From Rutpela maculata (Eukaryota > Arthropoda > Insecta > Coleoptera > Cerambycidae), in contig OW386287.2 of the NCBI GenBank assembly GCA_936432065.2, positions 191,083,729 to 191,147,728 on the forward strand: DNA of 64,000 nt, in the 5' to 3' direction. Below are positions 45,901 to 55,301 of this stretch, piece after piece. The position numbers and the translations under genes were made by a program. The notes beneath the pieces were generated by a model, which did no database searches, had not been told where the DNA came from, and saw nothing but the letters and a program-made list of their open reading frames with translations. Within the stretch, counting starts at the first letter, position 1, and every line of letters starts with the position of its first letter.

Positions 45901-46265
45901 CACTAAACAGCCATATTTTAATTTTTAAGTACATACTAACCCTCATCTAATGGTCACTATAAAATAACATTTCTATATTTAGTTTACTTTAAGAAAAATA
46001 TAATATAAAGTTGTTGGTACTAATAATCCCAACTAATATTTTGCATGCTAATTCAGATTACAGCTGCTCTCCGTCTATCATGTTTCATAGTGACAGAATA
46101 CACCGTTCAGCACACAATTGATCAATGACTTAAATGATAAGTGATCGCTTAGTTAGCGCTACCGCGTGATGAACGCAACCATTGTGATTTTATTTATAAC
46201 ACTGACTTTCTGTCTTCAACGTACTCAATGAAAGTTTTCAAGTTAATAACCACTTATTTTTTCAG
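42991..46265 (+). other. shrub intron 3
   Basis: 3.3 kb. It contains a one-armed relative of the 41709 MITE (44355-44490), a TATACAGGGTGT-type end at 44151-44162 without a partner, and an inverted-repeat element at 45521-46172. The open frames within it have no recognisable family. Confidence 0.85.
45521..46172. mobile_element. MITE with CATCACG ends
   Basis: The left CATCACGGTGAGTGATCAGG and GTAGCGCT are mirrored at right by AGCGCTACCGCGTGATG. TGATCA/TGATCACT motifs recur near both ends. No target duplication found. Lies in shrub intron 3. Confidence 0.6.
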
Positions 46266-46318
46266 AAAAAGCCGAAGATGATGATGATATGAAGGAATTA
46301 GAAGCTTGGGCATCATAA
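46266..46318 (+). CDS. shrb: shrub/CHMP4, exon 4 and stop
   Basis: After the acceptor CTTATTTTTTCAG it encodes KAEDDDDMKELEAWAS then TAA. The C-terminal DMKELE-WA helix is the site in CHMP4 proteins that binds the Bro1 domain of ALIX. Total coding length is 660 nt. The 3' UTR follows; an ATTAAA at about 46518 is a possible poly(A) signal. Confidence 0.96.
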
Positions 46319-46852
46319 GAATATAGAATATTTTTACAATTATTGTTAAAAGTAAAGTTTGAGCACTCTGAATTTTTAAATGTAAGAATATAAAAAAATT
46401 TAATAATTTGTAATATATTACTAGGCTCTGCTGAGCGCTTGGTTCGCTTTTGTATCATGTATGTATATATAAATCTTGATTATTGTTTAACATACGCCAC
46501 TAAATATGGTTAAATAACAATTAAATTAATTTTTAAAAGATTTTGGTAGGTTTTAAATATTAAACTATATTTACATAAAAAAAAATGTCGTTTTATTCCA
46601 TTTGTCTCACAAATTATTTTATAACGAATTTAAAGCTTGCACTACTAAACATTCAGTGTACAGCTAAGCATTACGCCTCTTTGTGTTAAGCATTGAAACT
46701 ACGGAATTGACGTCACGCCGGAGTTAAAATGCGTTGTTTACTGCTTTTTCCGTAAGACAACGCTGCCTTTTCAAGTTTATTATTAAAGTATATATGCTTG
46801 GTTAATGGTGTTATTGACACATTCACGTTGTTCGTGAGTGAATTGTGAAATT

Positions 46853-47008
46853 ATGGCAACATCTAAAGCTGAATTCAAGAGCTATAGGAATTATTGTGTT
46901 TATGAGTGCAACTCAGTTACGAAGAAGGCAAGAAGTTTAATGTGTTATAGGTTTCCAAAAATAGGACAAAATTTTAATAATAGTCCAGTCAACGGAGAGC
47001 TACAATGA
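46853..47008 (+). pseudogene. Truncated THAP-type zinc-finger ORF
   Basis: A 51-codon frame begins MATSKAEFKSYRNYCVYECN and continues SVTKKARSLMCYRFPK. C-x3-C followed by Asn-Ser and, about 12 residues on, FPK (here YRFPK) is the start of a THAP DNA-binding domain. THAP domains occur in host regulators and in P-like transposases. The second half (W, P, and the C-x2-H pair) is missing; the foldback at 47028 begins 20 bp beyond the stop codon. The ATG context is good and the upstream 150 bp is relatively G+C-rich, so it may be the first exon of a broken gene or transposon. Confidence 0.5.
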
Positions 47009-47288
47009 CCAAAATCTCTAACTTGAGTGCTAATGAATTGATTTTGATGAAACCTTATGCAATGTGTTTGTAATGACGTTAATAAAAAAGTTAAAAAAAG
47101 ATTAGTGTAGGAAATGATCGGAAGGGGTAAAAAACACCCCTTTTATCACGGGTTCCGTAACTTGTAGAATTAGGTCAAAAATGGAAAAAAAAACAATGTA
47201 TTTACCTTTTTTGGGCCAAAAAAAGATGATTTTACTCTTGTGAATTTTTTCGAAATGCATATTTCGAAATATTTCCAGGGCTCCCAGT

Positions 47289-48005
47289 ATGCTAGCGGAT
47301 GAGTGGGCTCTTCTGCAGACCGAAATTAATATTGAAACGAAAAATAGAGTTGACGAGTATTGGGTCCAGTTTTGGAAAAGAAGAACTCTTTCATGTGATT
47401 TAAAGTATCCTAGGTTACGCCAGATTGTAATTGCTGCTCTGGCCCTTTCTCATGGCAATGTTTTGTCGAGCGTGTGTTCTTTAGCTTCGGGCAGACGCTC
47501 ATGGAAGGAAGGGCATCACTGGGTGCGTGTATACTGAATGCTACAAATGCAGTTAAATGCCTTAAATTGTTCGACAATAAACCATCCCTTGTTGCAATAA
47601 CAACTCTTGACTGTGGTCTGTGGCGCCTACAGCTCGTATGGAATGTACTTAGAGGCCGAGGAAAAAGGGAAGGGAGATGATGCCATCAAGAAAAAAGAGG
47701 AAAAGGAAAAGCACCAAGCTGAGGAAATAGCATGACAAAAAATGGCAAGTGATGGAAAATTCCTTTCCAAAGGTGAGGTGAGTGCAGGTGCTAAGAAAAG
47801 AAGAGGGAGACAGCAGACGGCATACTATGGAGGCTACTGAGCGTTTGAAAAAGGCAACATCGAAGGTACAAGGAGGTAGCAATGGTTCAAGCTATGGTTG
47901 AAGGAGCCGAATCAGAGCTGCAGTTTTCGGTGGAAAAAAGAAAGTCAGAAATGATTTTTGGGCTTCTAAACAAGAAGTCCAAGACATGTCAGTAAATGTT
48001 TGATG
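47289..48005 (+). pseudogene. hAT transposase C-terminal dimerisation region (broken)
   Basis: Two frames together read LKYPRLRQIVIAALALSHGN, SFGQTLMEGRASLGACILN and AVKCLKLFDNKPSLVAITT, followed by a Lys/Glu-rich tail. 'ALALSHGNAxVERxFS...N' is the C-terminal dimerisation signature of hAT transposases. A frameshift falls in the middle of that signature, near 47470. No N-terminal or catalytic part is present. Confidence 0.75.
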
Positions 48006-48284
48006 TACATTTTTTTAAATATTTCATTTCCAATCAAGAGACTAGTCAAAGTCGTATTACACGTAAGGGTCGTAAGGCAAATTTTCTTTTATGTTAATGA
48101 CAAATATTTAATTTTTTGTTTATTACGTAAAGCATTAATGTATGTATTGCATTTTTTTTAAATAAAACATGGAAAATTGTACAAATCATACATCTTTGGT
48201 CCTTATTTGGTCCCTTTTTTTTTTATTGATCCAGATCCCTAAGTCTTCATTTTTTGAGGGGCATTAGCCACTGGGAGCCCTGGG

Positions 48285-48730
48285 CCACTCGAAAATTCCT
48301 AAAAATGGGGGAGGGACAATGTAAATGTTGAAAAAATTCAGGTGAATGTATCATCGAAATACAAGACTTTTTTTCTGTAAAGTGCGTTTTCACCGAGCTT
48401 TTCAGGAAAAACATGAAAAACTACCTCCATCTTTGACATTGTAAATTAGCAAGTTACAAAAAATTCCAAGAGACAAAAAATGTTTAGAAGGCTTCAGTGC
48501 AAAAAACTATGAGTTGAATTTTTTCAATTTTCTAAATTACATATTTTTAAAGCGCTACATTGTCAAAGATAGAGGTAGTTTTTCAGGTTTTTCCGGAAAA
48601 ACTCGGTGAAAACGCACATTACAGAAAAATGGCAAATAAAAAAAGTCTTGTATTTCGATGATACATTCACCTGAAGTTTTTCAGATTTTTTTTTCAACTT
48701 TTACATTTCTCCTCCCCCATTTTTAAGAAT
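48285..48730. repeat. Palindrome inside the foldback
   Basis: About 200-bp arms (ATACAAGACTTTTTTTCTGT, GCGTTTTCACCGAG, CTACCTC-ATCTTTGAC) around a 60-bp loop. The transcript would be a long hairpin. Confidence 0.8.
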
Positions 48731-49044
48731 TTTCAAGTGGCCATATCTCGAAAAATATGCATTTTTTGAAGAAATCCACTAAAGTAAAAACATATTATTT
48801 TGGGCCAAAAAAAGTAAATACATGATTTTTTTTTTTTCCATTTTTGACCTAATTCTACAAGTTACGGAACCCGTCATAAAAGGGGTCTTTTCTACCCCTT
48901 CCGATCATTTCCTACTCTAATTTTTTTTTTTTTAACTTTTTAACGTCATTACAAACACATTGCACAAAGTTTCATAAAAATCCATTCATTAACACTCACG
49001 TTAGTCCAGTTAGTCCCCGTTCGTTGGACTATAACCGATGAATT

Positions 49045-51440
49045 TGGAAGGTCCGTATTATAGACCGGGAGATGGTGACACAAAAGTCCAAGTCCTTTTT
49101 TACAAGTATGGCACTCTTTCAGGGGTCGAATTTCATAATTAATGAAAGAAAAATGATAGCCTGACCTTTGGACGTCGGGGCATAATCGCAGGACAATCAA
49201 TCGAACTTGTCAAAAAAATTACGGATTTCAAACAATTTTGTATAATTTATTATATTTTAGTGAAGTCTTTAGTTTGTCCATCACTGTACTTTTATTAGAA
49301 TAAGCCTAAAAAAAAGGTCGGTATATCCAAAATATGGTAGGCATATTATCCCTTTGACAGTTATCGGTTTCGCGGGAAGACGTTACCCACTAAATTGGTA
49401 TTGGGCACGTAGTATTTAAGCTTAGTGACATCAACATCAAATACTAAATGAGGAAGAAAAAAAAAAGCTATTCCGCCTAATCCATTTGTTTGAAAAATTT
49501 TCATTAAGGCATCTACGTACAGCAACTGAATAATATATAGGAGCACTATTTATTCAAAGAATAACTTGTTTTTTCTTCCTCATTTAGTATTTGATGTTCC
49601 TTAAGTTGTATAACTACTTTACCTTTTTAGTAAACCTAACCTACTTTTATACAGGGCCAGTCGAAAGGTGAGAAATTTTAAATTTGGCTATTGAATAACA
49701 AACACCCTATATGAGGTATCGAGGTAAAATGTTGTATAGAGAAATTTGAGACAACTGGGAATGGAATACACTATCCGATTTGCCGATAAAAAAAATTGCC
49801 TAATAGTCGATTTCGAAATTTCAACCCATTTAGAAGAGTTTAATAGGCCTTGAAAATATGAAAATTACAAATTTCTCAAAACAGTCAAATAAAGCTCATC
49901 GAGCACTATATCTCAAAAAAAAAAAAATTAAAATCGACCAATGCATTCTAAAATAACGAGGTGTTGTGGTATTAAATAGCATACACTGTACAGGGTTATT
50001 CATTATATTTAGACCACCCTTCATTATCGTTATTATTGGAGATAGAAAAAAAAATTCGGACGAAAGTTGTAGGGCTGTAACTGAACCTCTTTAATAAGTT
50101 AATGGAAACACAGTGGCGTGCAGAAATTGAGGGGTACCAGAAACAATAATATTTTTTGTAATGGAACGCCCTGTGTATTGTTGAATTTTTGAATTATTCT
50201 TTTGTTTCTGATTTCAGAAATATGATATGATAGTTCTATCTTTAACCGTTTTCGAGTTATTGAAGATTGAAAATCATATTTAAGCTATTTATTATAGGAA
50301 CGGAAATTACAATTATTAAAGTAGTCTAAGAAAATGACAAGTATTCTGTTATTAAATCTGTCAGCGTTTCATATAATAACAGAATACTTGTCATTTTCAT
50401 AGACTACTTTAATATTTGTAATTTCCCTTCGTATAATAAATAGCTTAAATACGATTTTCAATATTCAATAACTCGAAACCGGTTAAAGATAAGACTATTA
50501 TGTCATATTTCTGAAATCAGAAAGAAAAGAATGATTCAAAAATTCAACAATACACAGAGGGCGTTCCATTAAAAAATATATTATTGTTTCTTGTACCACT
50601 CAATTTCTGCACGCCACTGTGTTTCCTTTAACTTATTAAAGGGGTTCAGTGACAGCCCTACAACTTTCGTCCTAAACTTTTTTTTCTATCTCCAATAATA
50701 ACGATAATAAAGGGTGGCCTAAATATAATGAATAACCCTGTACAACATAATATCTGAGATATGTATAAAACATACGTTTGAAATTTTATATTTACGGTTT
50801 GTACACGTCGAAGTTTCAGAAAAAAAATTGTGCCATACTGTAAAAAATCATTTAAATTCCGCATCAAATCTTACAATTTTGTAATAATATTGCATGTATT
50901 TGATCCATCCGAGCGTATGGCGTAATCAGATTTTTATTTCTAATCACAAAAATATCTGGTAAAAAAATTTAAGGGCTGTAAAAAATCTTTTTGTATAGTT
51001 CTAAAAATCTGCTTCTTTACGGCAGTATGGCGACTACTTAGAACCGGTATGGCATGGTGATTTTTGTGAATAATTACTTGAACATGATTACTTGGAAAAA
51101 AATGAGTCTGTATAAAATAGTTTTGCAAAATTTTAAAAATTAACCTGTTTTAATTAGTATGACGGGCTATTAGCCCCACTTGATCGGTATGGCATTTCGC
51201 TTTCACAGATTTTTTTTATTGACTACCGGAAAATACAAGAATATATATGTAAAAAATCGTTTGAAATCCGTAATTTTTCCGACAAGTTCAATTGATTGTC
51301 CTGCGATTACGCCGCAATGTTCTGCGGTGAGGCTATCATTTTCGTTTCATTAATTATGAAATTCGACCCCTGAAGGAGTGCCATGCTTGTAAAAGATGAC
51401 ATGGACTTTTGTGTCACTATCTCCCAGTCTGCTATTATGC
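49045..51440. repeat. Inverted repeat pair, about 200 bp, 2.4 kb apart
   Basis: 49045-49250 and 51235-51440 match in inverse (TCATTAATTATGAAATTCGA, GATTGTCCTGCGATTA, CTTTTGTGTCAC). The sequence between holds the palindrome at 49989-50745, a small MITE (49428-49606, ATCAAATACTAAATGAGG ends) and AT-rich DNA. It may be one TIR element or two separate repeats. Confidence 0.65.
49989..50745. mobile_element. Near-perfect foldback, about 365-bp arms
   Basis: TGTACAGGGTTATTCATTAT at left is matched by its complement at 50745. The arms pair almost continuously to a loop of about 15-20 bases near 50360 (CTGTCAGCGTTTCAT). If CAGGG is the tip, TA flanks both sides as in Tc1/mariner-type MITEs. No coding capacity. 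Confidence 0.9.
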
Positions 51441-52145
51441 GAAAGGAGAAAACTTTGGTATTTACAGTTTTAGAATTGTGCTGATTCTTCGTTTTCGTAA
51501 CTATAATAAGTAAAAGAAGCTAGGAAAACTATTTAAAAAATCCAATTATTATTCACTTTAGAAAACACATGATTGAAGCTCTCGTGCAAAAAGACAAACA
51601 TAAAACAAATCACAAGACAAGTTATTTTTGCTGATCTGGGCCACACAGTGTGCAAAACGTGAACGCAGCAAGTAGGTTGATCGGATGGTTTAAATTATCC
51701 AATCATAAACCGGGACATTATAAACAAAGTATGGAAAACAACAAATGAGATTTGGACTCAAAACATTACTTCTTATTTACATATCTCCGTCTTTTCTTGA
51801 TCTGTGGCTTTAATCATTTTTCTTATAATGTACCCTCCTCCGATTAAAGAACTTATATCTAGATACATAATTGTACAGATTTGTATGTTGCTGATATAGT
51901 TACAATCTAAGGCACTTCTTCCCATAAGTTCTTGATTGGCTAGTCGATCTGTTCGCGGCCGATTTGGGCACGATCGTTCAGTTCGATTATCATAATCTCA
52001 GTTTGACATTTTTGACAGGGTCCGCCATTAATGTTAATAAGTATTCTGCGATCAAAATGTGGTGAAGAAGTCTTTTTATTTTAAGTTGTGATTTGCTTAA
52101 TACCTAAATAATATTCTCTATTCATATTTACACAGTTTAGTGACA
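51441..52145. other. Intergenic stretch, nothing recognised
   Basis: No protein or RNA gene is seen. 51900-52040 is relatively G+C-rich (GGCTAGTCGATCTG, CGCGGCCGATTTGGGCACG) and could be promoter-like, but the nearest start codon (galla-1, 53786) is far away. Confidence 0.4.
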
Positions 52146-52153
52146 ATATATTT

Positions 52154-52391
52154 TAGAGTTGGGCGATTCGACTCTTTTTAAGGATTCGTACCAAACGAAT
52201 CCGTATCAAGAAAAAATTCGTACTGAAATATTCTTTCAAGAATCCGAACTGTCTTGATTGTACAAACGGATACGGTTACAACATCGATAGGAAATATACG
52301 AATCTTTTGCTTTTGTGGGATTTGTACCATTCGAATCACTGCCAGGATTCGATTCAATGATACGAATCATACGAGTTACTACCCAACTCTA
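52154..52391. mobile_element. hAT MITE-4 (GATTCGTA subterminal repeats)
   Basis: Ends TAGAGTTGGG and CCCAACTCTA with a perfect 8-bp duplication ATATATTT (52146-52153 and 52392-52399). The interior is rich in ATTCGTA/TACGAAT in both orientations. 238 bp. The right end of a second copy is at about 53381 (ACGAATCATACGAGTAC). Confidence 0.92.
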
Positions 52392-52635
52392 ATATATTTA
52401 GTGCAAAATGTTGAAGTGCTGTGTCGTTTGCAGAAAGCAGTTTAGAAAAAAAGAAAATCGATCGTTCCATAGTCGTAACATGATGAAGTTCAGTTTACAG
52501 TTATAAACTGGCCCCAAAGAGTATCGCATGGCAATACCGGTACCGAAATTCCATATTCTTATCAATCGTATCTGCGATACGAAACGTACGAATCTTTTTT
52601 TTTAGTGAGATTCGTACCATTCGTATCACTGCAAC

Positions 52636-53328
52636 TTGATGGGTAAAAGCAGTTATTTTTTAATAACAGTTTAAACTGCTACTGCTATTTTGAAATAACA
52701 GATCGCTGAGAAGTACTGGCATGCACATATCGCAGCGCGCAGTTTGCAAATGTTATTTCAGAGACGTTATTTTATACATCATGGTGCTGCTGCAGCTGCT
52801 TATCTGTTATTTTCTCACCTGTTATTTTCGAAAAGAAATAACAGTCTGTTAATGCTATTTACAAATAACCGTTATAAAATTACAGGTTGTTAAATAGCAA
52901 CTCTAGTGATGGGTCGAACCAGCTATTTTTGTGTAGCAGCTACTTCTGCTACTGCTATTTTCATTTAGCAGTTAAAAATAGCTGCTATTTTAATAGCAGC
53001 TATTTCTTAGCATTAGTTGTTTTAGCTAAATGGCGCATATTAACAGATAACAAATGAAACATTATAAAAAAAAAACGCAATCGCTGTATGGATAGTTAAA
53101 TATGATTAGTTTCAAAAGAAATATCTGCATAACATTTTATTAGTTTATTTTTTATATTCCGCTAAAATATTTGAGCAGATGAACATAATCATGTGTGTTA
53201 TAAAAATAGCAGGTATTTATCAGTGCTCGTAACAGTTGCTACTGCTATGGAGCAAATAGCAGTTAAAAAATAGCAGTTAAAAAATAGCAGACTGCTATTT
53301 AGCAGCCCATCACTAAGCAACTCATCTT
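52636..53328. mobile_element. hAT MITE-5, interrupted by MITE-2
   Basis: TTGATGGGT and (complement) AAGATGAGTT ends, with flanks ACTGCAAC and ACTGCAAG (8 bp, one mismatch). The interior carries AATAACAG motifs in both orientations. MITE-2 sits inside, and MITE-5 itself sits inside a MITE-4-like sequence, giving three levels of nesting. Confidence 0.7.
52904..53315. mobile_element. hAT MITE-2, relative of MITE-1
   Basis: Ends TAGTGATGGG and CCCATCACTA with a perfect 8-bp duplication AGCAACTC (52896-52903 and 53316-53323). The first 150 bp match MITE-1 at about 95 percent; its centre is about 190 bp shorter. Confidence 0.93.
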
Positions 53329-53785
53329 ACTGCAAGGATTCGTACCAATGATACGAATCATACGAGTACTACACACCTCTATCATGAGGTAGTTCTGATT
53401 GAAAATATATATTTAAATTTATTGCTTGGGCTGATTACTATTATTATTTTTATTATTCTAAATTATTTATTGTTTAAATATTTTATTTATATCCATATTT
53501 TGTATCATGACTTGAATGCATAATTTATTATCAATTTAGGTATCAGTCACGATTTTGATTACAGTAGCAGCAACAAATTAGTTTGTTATCGTGAGCCGAG
53601 ACACGAGGTAAAAGAAATTATATCAAAAATTAGAGACTTCTCTACTCTGATTATATTATGATGATGTAACCACTAACCAGTTTTATTTTAAAAGTAAATA
53701 AGTCACCAGTTATGTTTGAAGGTTAGCAAGCTCAGCTGATTTTGTGATTTTTATAAATTTCGAATATCATATTATTGTTTTAATA

Positions 53786-53897
53786 ATGTTTTTATCTTTT
53801 TTCCGTAAAAAACTAACAAATAAAGAAAGCTTGGAAAAATCTGAAGTAGCAGATGATGTTTTCAAAGATAATGTTGAGTTACGAGACACAGTTTATG
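53786..53897 (+). CDS. CIAO2A: galla-1/CIAO2A-like (MIP18 family), exon 1
   Basis: Encodes MFLSFFRKKLTNKESLEKSE and on to ELRDTVY, then splices at TATG/gtatta (phase 1). The family (CIAO2A/FAM96A; insect Galla-1) is part of the cytosolic iron-sulfur assembly targeting machinery, which passes Fe-S clusters to client proteins. The variable N-terminus carries no family signature; the start was chosen because it is the first Met in frame and exon 2 joins it perfectly. Lies downstream of shrub in the same orientation, 7.5 kb away. Confidence 0.85.
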
Positions 53898-53955
53898 GTA
53901 TTATAGTTTAAAAGTACTTTTTACTAAAAAAAAAAATAAAAATACTAAATTTTAG

Positions 53956-54035
53956 ATTTAATAAGAACCATAAAAGACCCAGAAAAACCCAACACTTTAG
54001 AAGAACTGAATGTAGTTTATGAAGATGGAATTAAA
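53956..54035 (+). CDS. CIAO2A: galla-1/CIAO2A-like, exon 2
   Basis: After a 58-bp intron ending AAATTTTAG it encodes (D)LIRTIKDPEKPNTLEELNVV, then YEDGIK. The phrase 'DLIR-I-DPEKPNTLEEL-VV' is diagnostic for CIAO2A; the CIAO2B paralogue has DPEHPLTLEEL instead. The donor is AAA/gtattt, phase 0. Confidence 0.93.
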
Positions 54036-54095
54036 GTATTTTATATTGCATAGAGTACATGAGTAACACTTTATTTTTTGATACATTGCTTCTAG

Positions 54096-54279
54096 GTTAG
54101 TCATCCTACCTCCGGAAAAATTAACGTAGTAAGGGTAGAATTCAATCCTACAGTGCCACATTGTTCTTTGGCAACATTAATAGGATTATGTATACGAATA
54201 AAGTTGGAACGATGTATGCCATGTCCAATTAAACTAGACATTTATATTAAAGATGGTGCTCACACTACGGAACATGAAA
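54096..54279 (+). CDS. CIAO2A: galla-1/CIAO2A-like, exon 3
   Basis: After the acceptor CATTGCTTCTAG it encodes VSHPTSGKINVVRVEFNPT, VPHCSLATLIGLCIRIKLE and LDIYIKDGAHTTEHE. 'PTVPHCSLATLIGLC' is the conserved core with the Cys used in Fe-S transfer in this family. The donor is GAAA/gtaagt, phase 1. The remaining roughly 35 residues of the family (INKQINDKERV-type C-terminus) are not found up to 64000. If the gene is intact its last exon lies beyond the window and Gypsy-4 is in the intron. Confidence 0.94.
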
Positions 54280-55301
54280 GTAAGTGAAAATAGCGCTTTT
54301 ATCTAAACCTAAACCCAAGGACCTTATTTATATAGATGTAGCCATATTATATGGTTACTTTTGCTGACAGACTGACATTTTTCAAAGTAACAGTTGCCTC
54401 TGACTCGACAGGCTTGTGTATTTAATCTTTTCATGTTCGTTATGTTTTCGTGTTCATGTTTCATTTAATTCTGAAAACATCCATCAGGGTATATTTTTTA
54501 ATTTTAGTTCTCACGTAATCTTGAGGAAAATTGTTGCTTATTTTTATTTCTAATCACAATGATTATTCACCAACTGATTATGTAGTATTGACAGTATTTA
54601 AAATTGATTTCATTGTATGTTAATTAATTTCTTTTGTTCATACATGCATATCTTTGCCGATAAAGTCTTGTAAATAAAATTTTTCTACTACCATCTATAT
54701 AAATGAACTTTGCAACCCTAGCAACACACGATAACGAAAGTAAACATTTGAGGTACCTGGTTGCTAAGGCGTTGCTAGCTACGAAAGTAGAATTTTCATA
54801 GCCAGGACAGAAATGTAAAAAAAAAACAAATTTTAATTTTAACGCTTCATAAGTTTGCATATACCTTGCTTTGGATTTCTTGGGGTAAAACGAGGCATAA
54901 GTAATATCGGCTGTTTCTTGTATCCCGTTTTCATCGCTACCAAACATATTTGTTTATTTTAGTTTGAAACCACCAGAAATTAAAATTTTTAACAACCTCA
55001 ATGGCAGATAGTAATTGTTTCGTTGGTATGGAAAAAATGTTCACAGACAGCCTCCTAAACTATAAAATTTATTAAAAACGTCAAATAATTTCATGAAGTA
55101 ATTAGTTTTAAATTATTAAATCCCATATCTTTTGGTAGTAGAAAAAATATGGTACATTACACGATGCGAAAGCCCTTTTAGGTGTTTGGTGTTTTTTGAA
55201 AGGTCTTGGCTTCGCCTCGACCATTCAAAAATCACCTCACAACTAAAAGTAAACTTTCGCATCTAGTAATGTAAATAACTATACCCTATCTAATGTGGAA
55301 A
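54280..55301 (+). other. galla-1 intron 3 (start)
   Basis: AT-rich and without a recognised gene. A 107-codon open frame on the - strand (54947-54624) has no family I can name. 55151-55276 is a 126-bp palindrome with TACATTAC-GATGCGAAAG ends and a GGCTTCGCC centre, probably a tiny MITE. Confidence 0.6.

Larger units (their letters stand above)
47028..48992. mobile_element. 2-kb foldback element carrying a hAT transposase fragment
   Basis: Inverted arms 47028-47295 and 48727-48992 share AACGTCATTACAAACACATTG, GGGTTCCGTAACTTGTAGAA and GGGCCAAAAAAAG in complement. Between them lie a transposase C-terminus (47289-48005) and a second palindrome (48285-48730). GGGCTCCCAGT at 47279 and ACTGGGAGCCC at 48266 mark an inner boundary. 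Confidence 0.8.

Noticed and set aside
54624..54947. 107-codon - strand frame in galla-1 intron 3
   Set aside because: No family recognised, no supporting splice or start context; kept only as a note in the intron entry.
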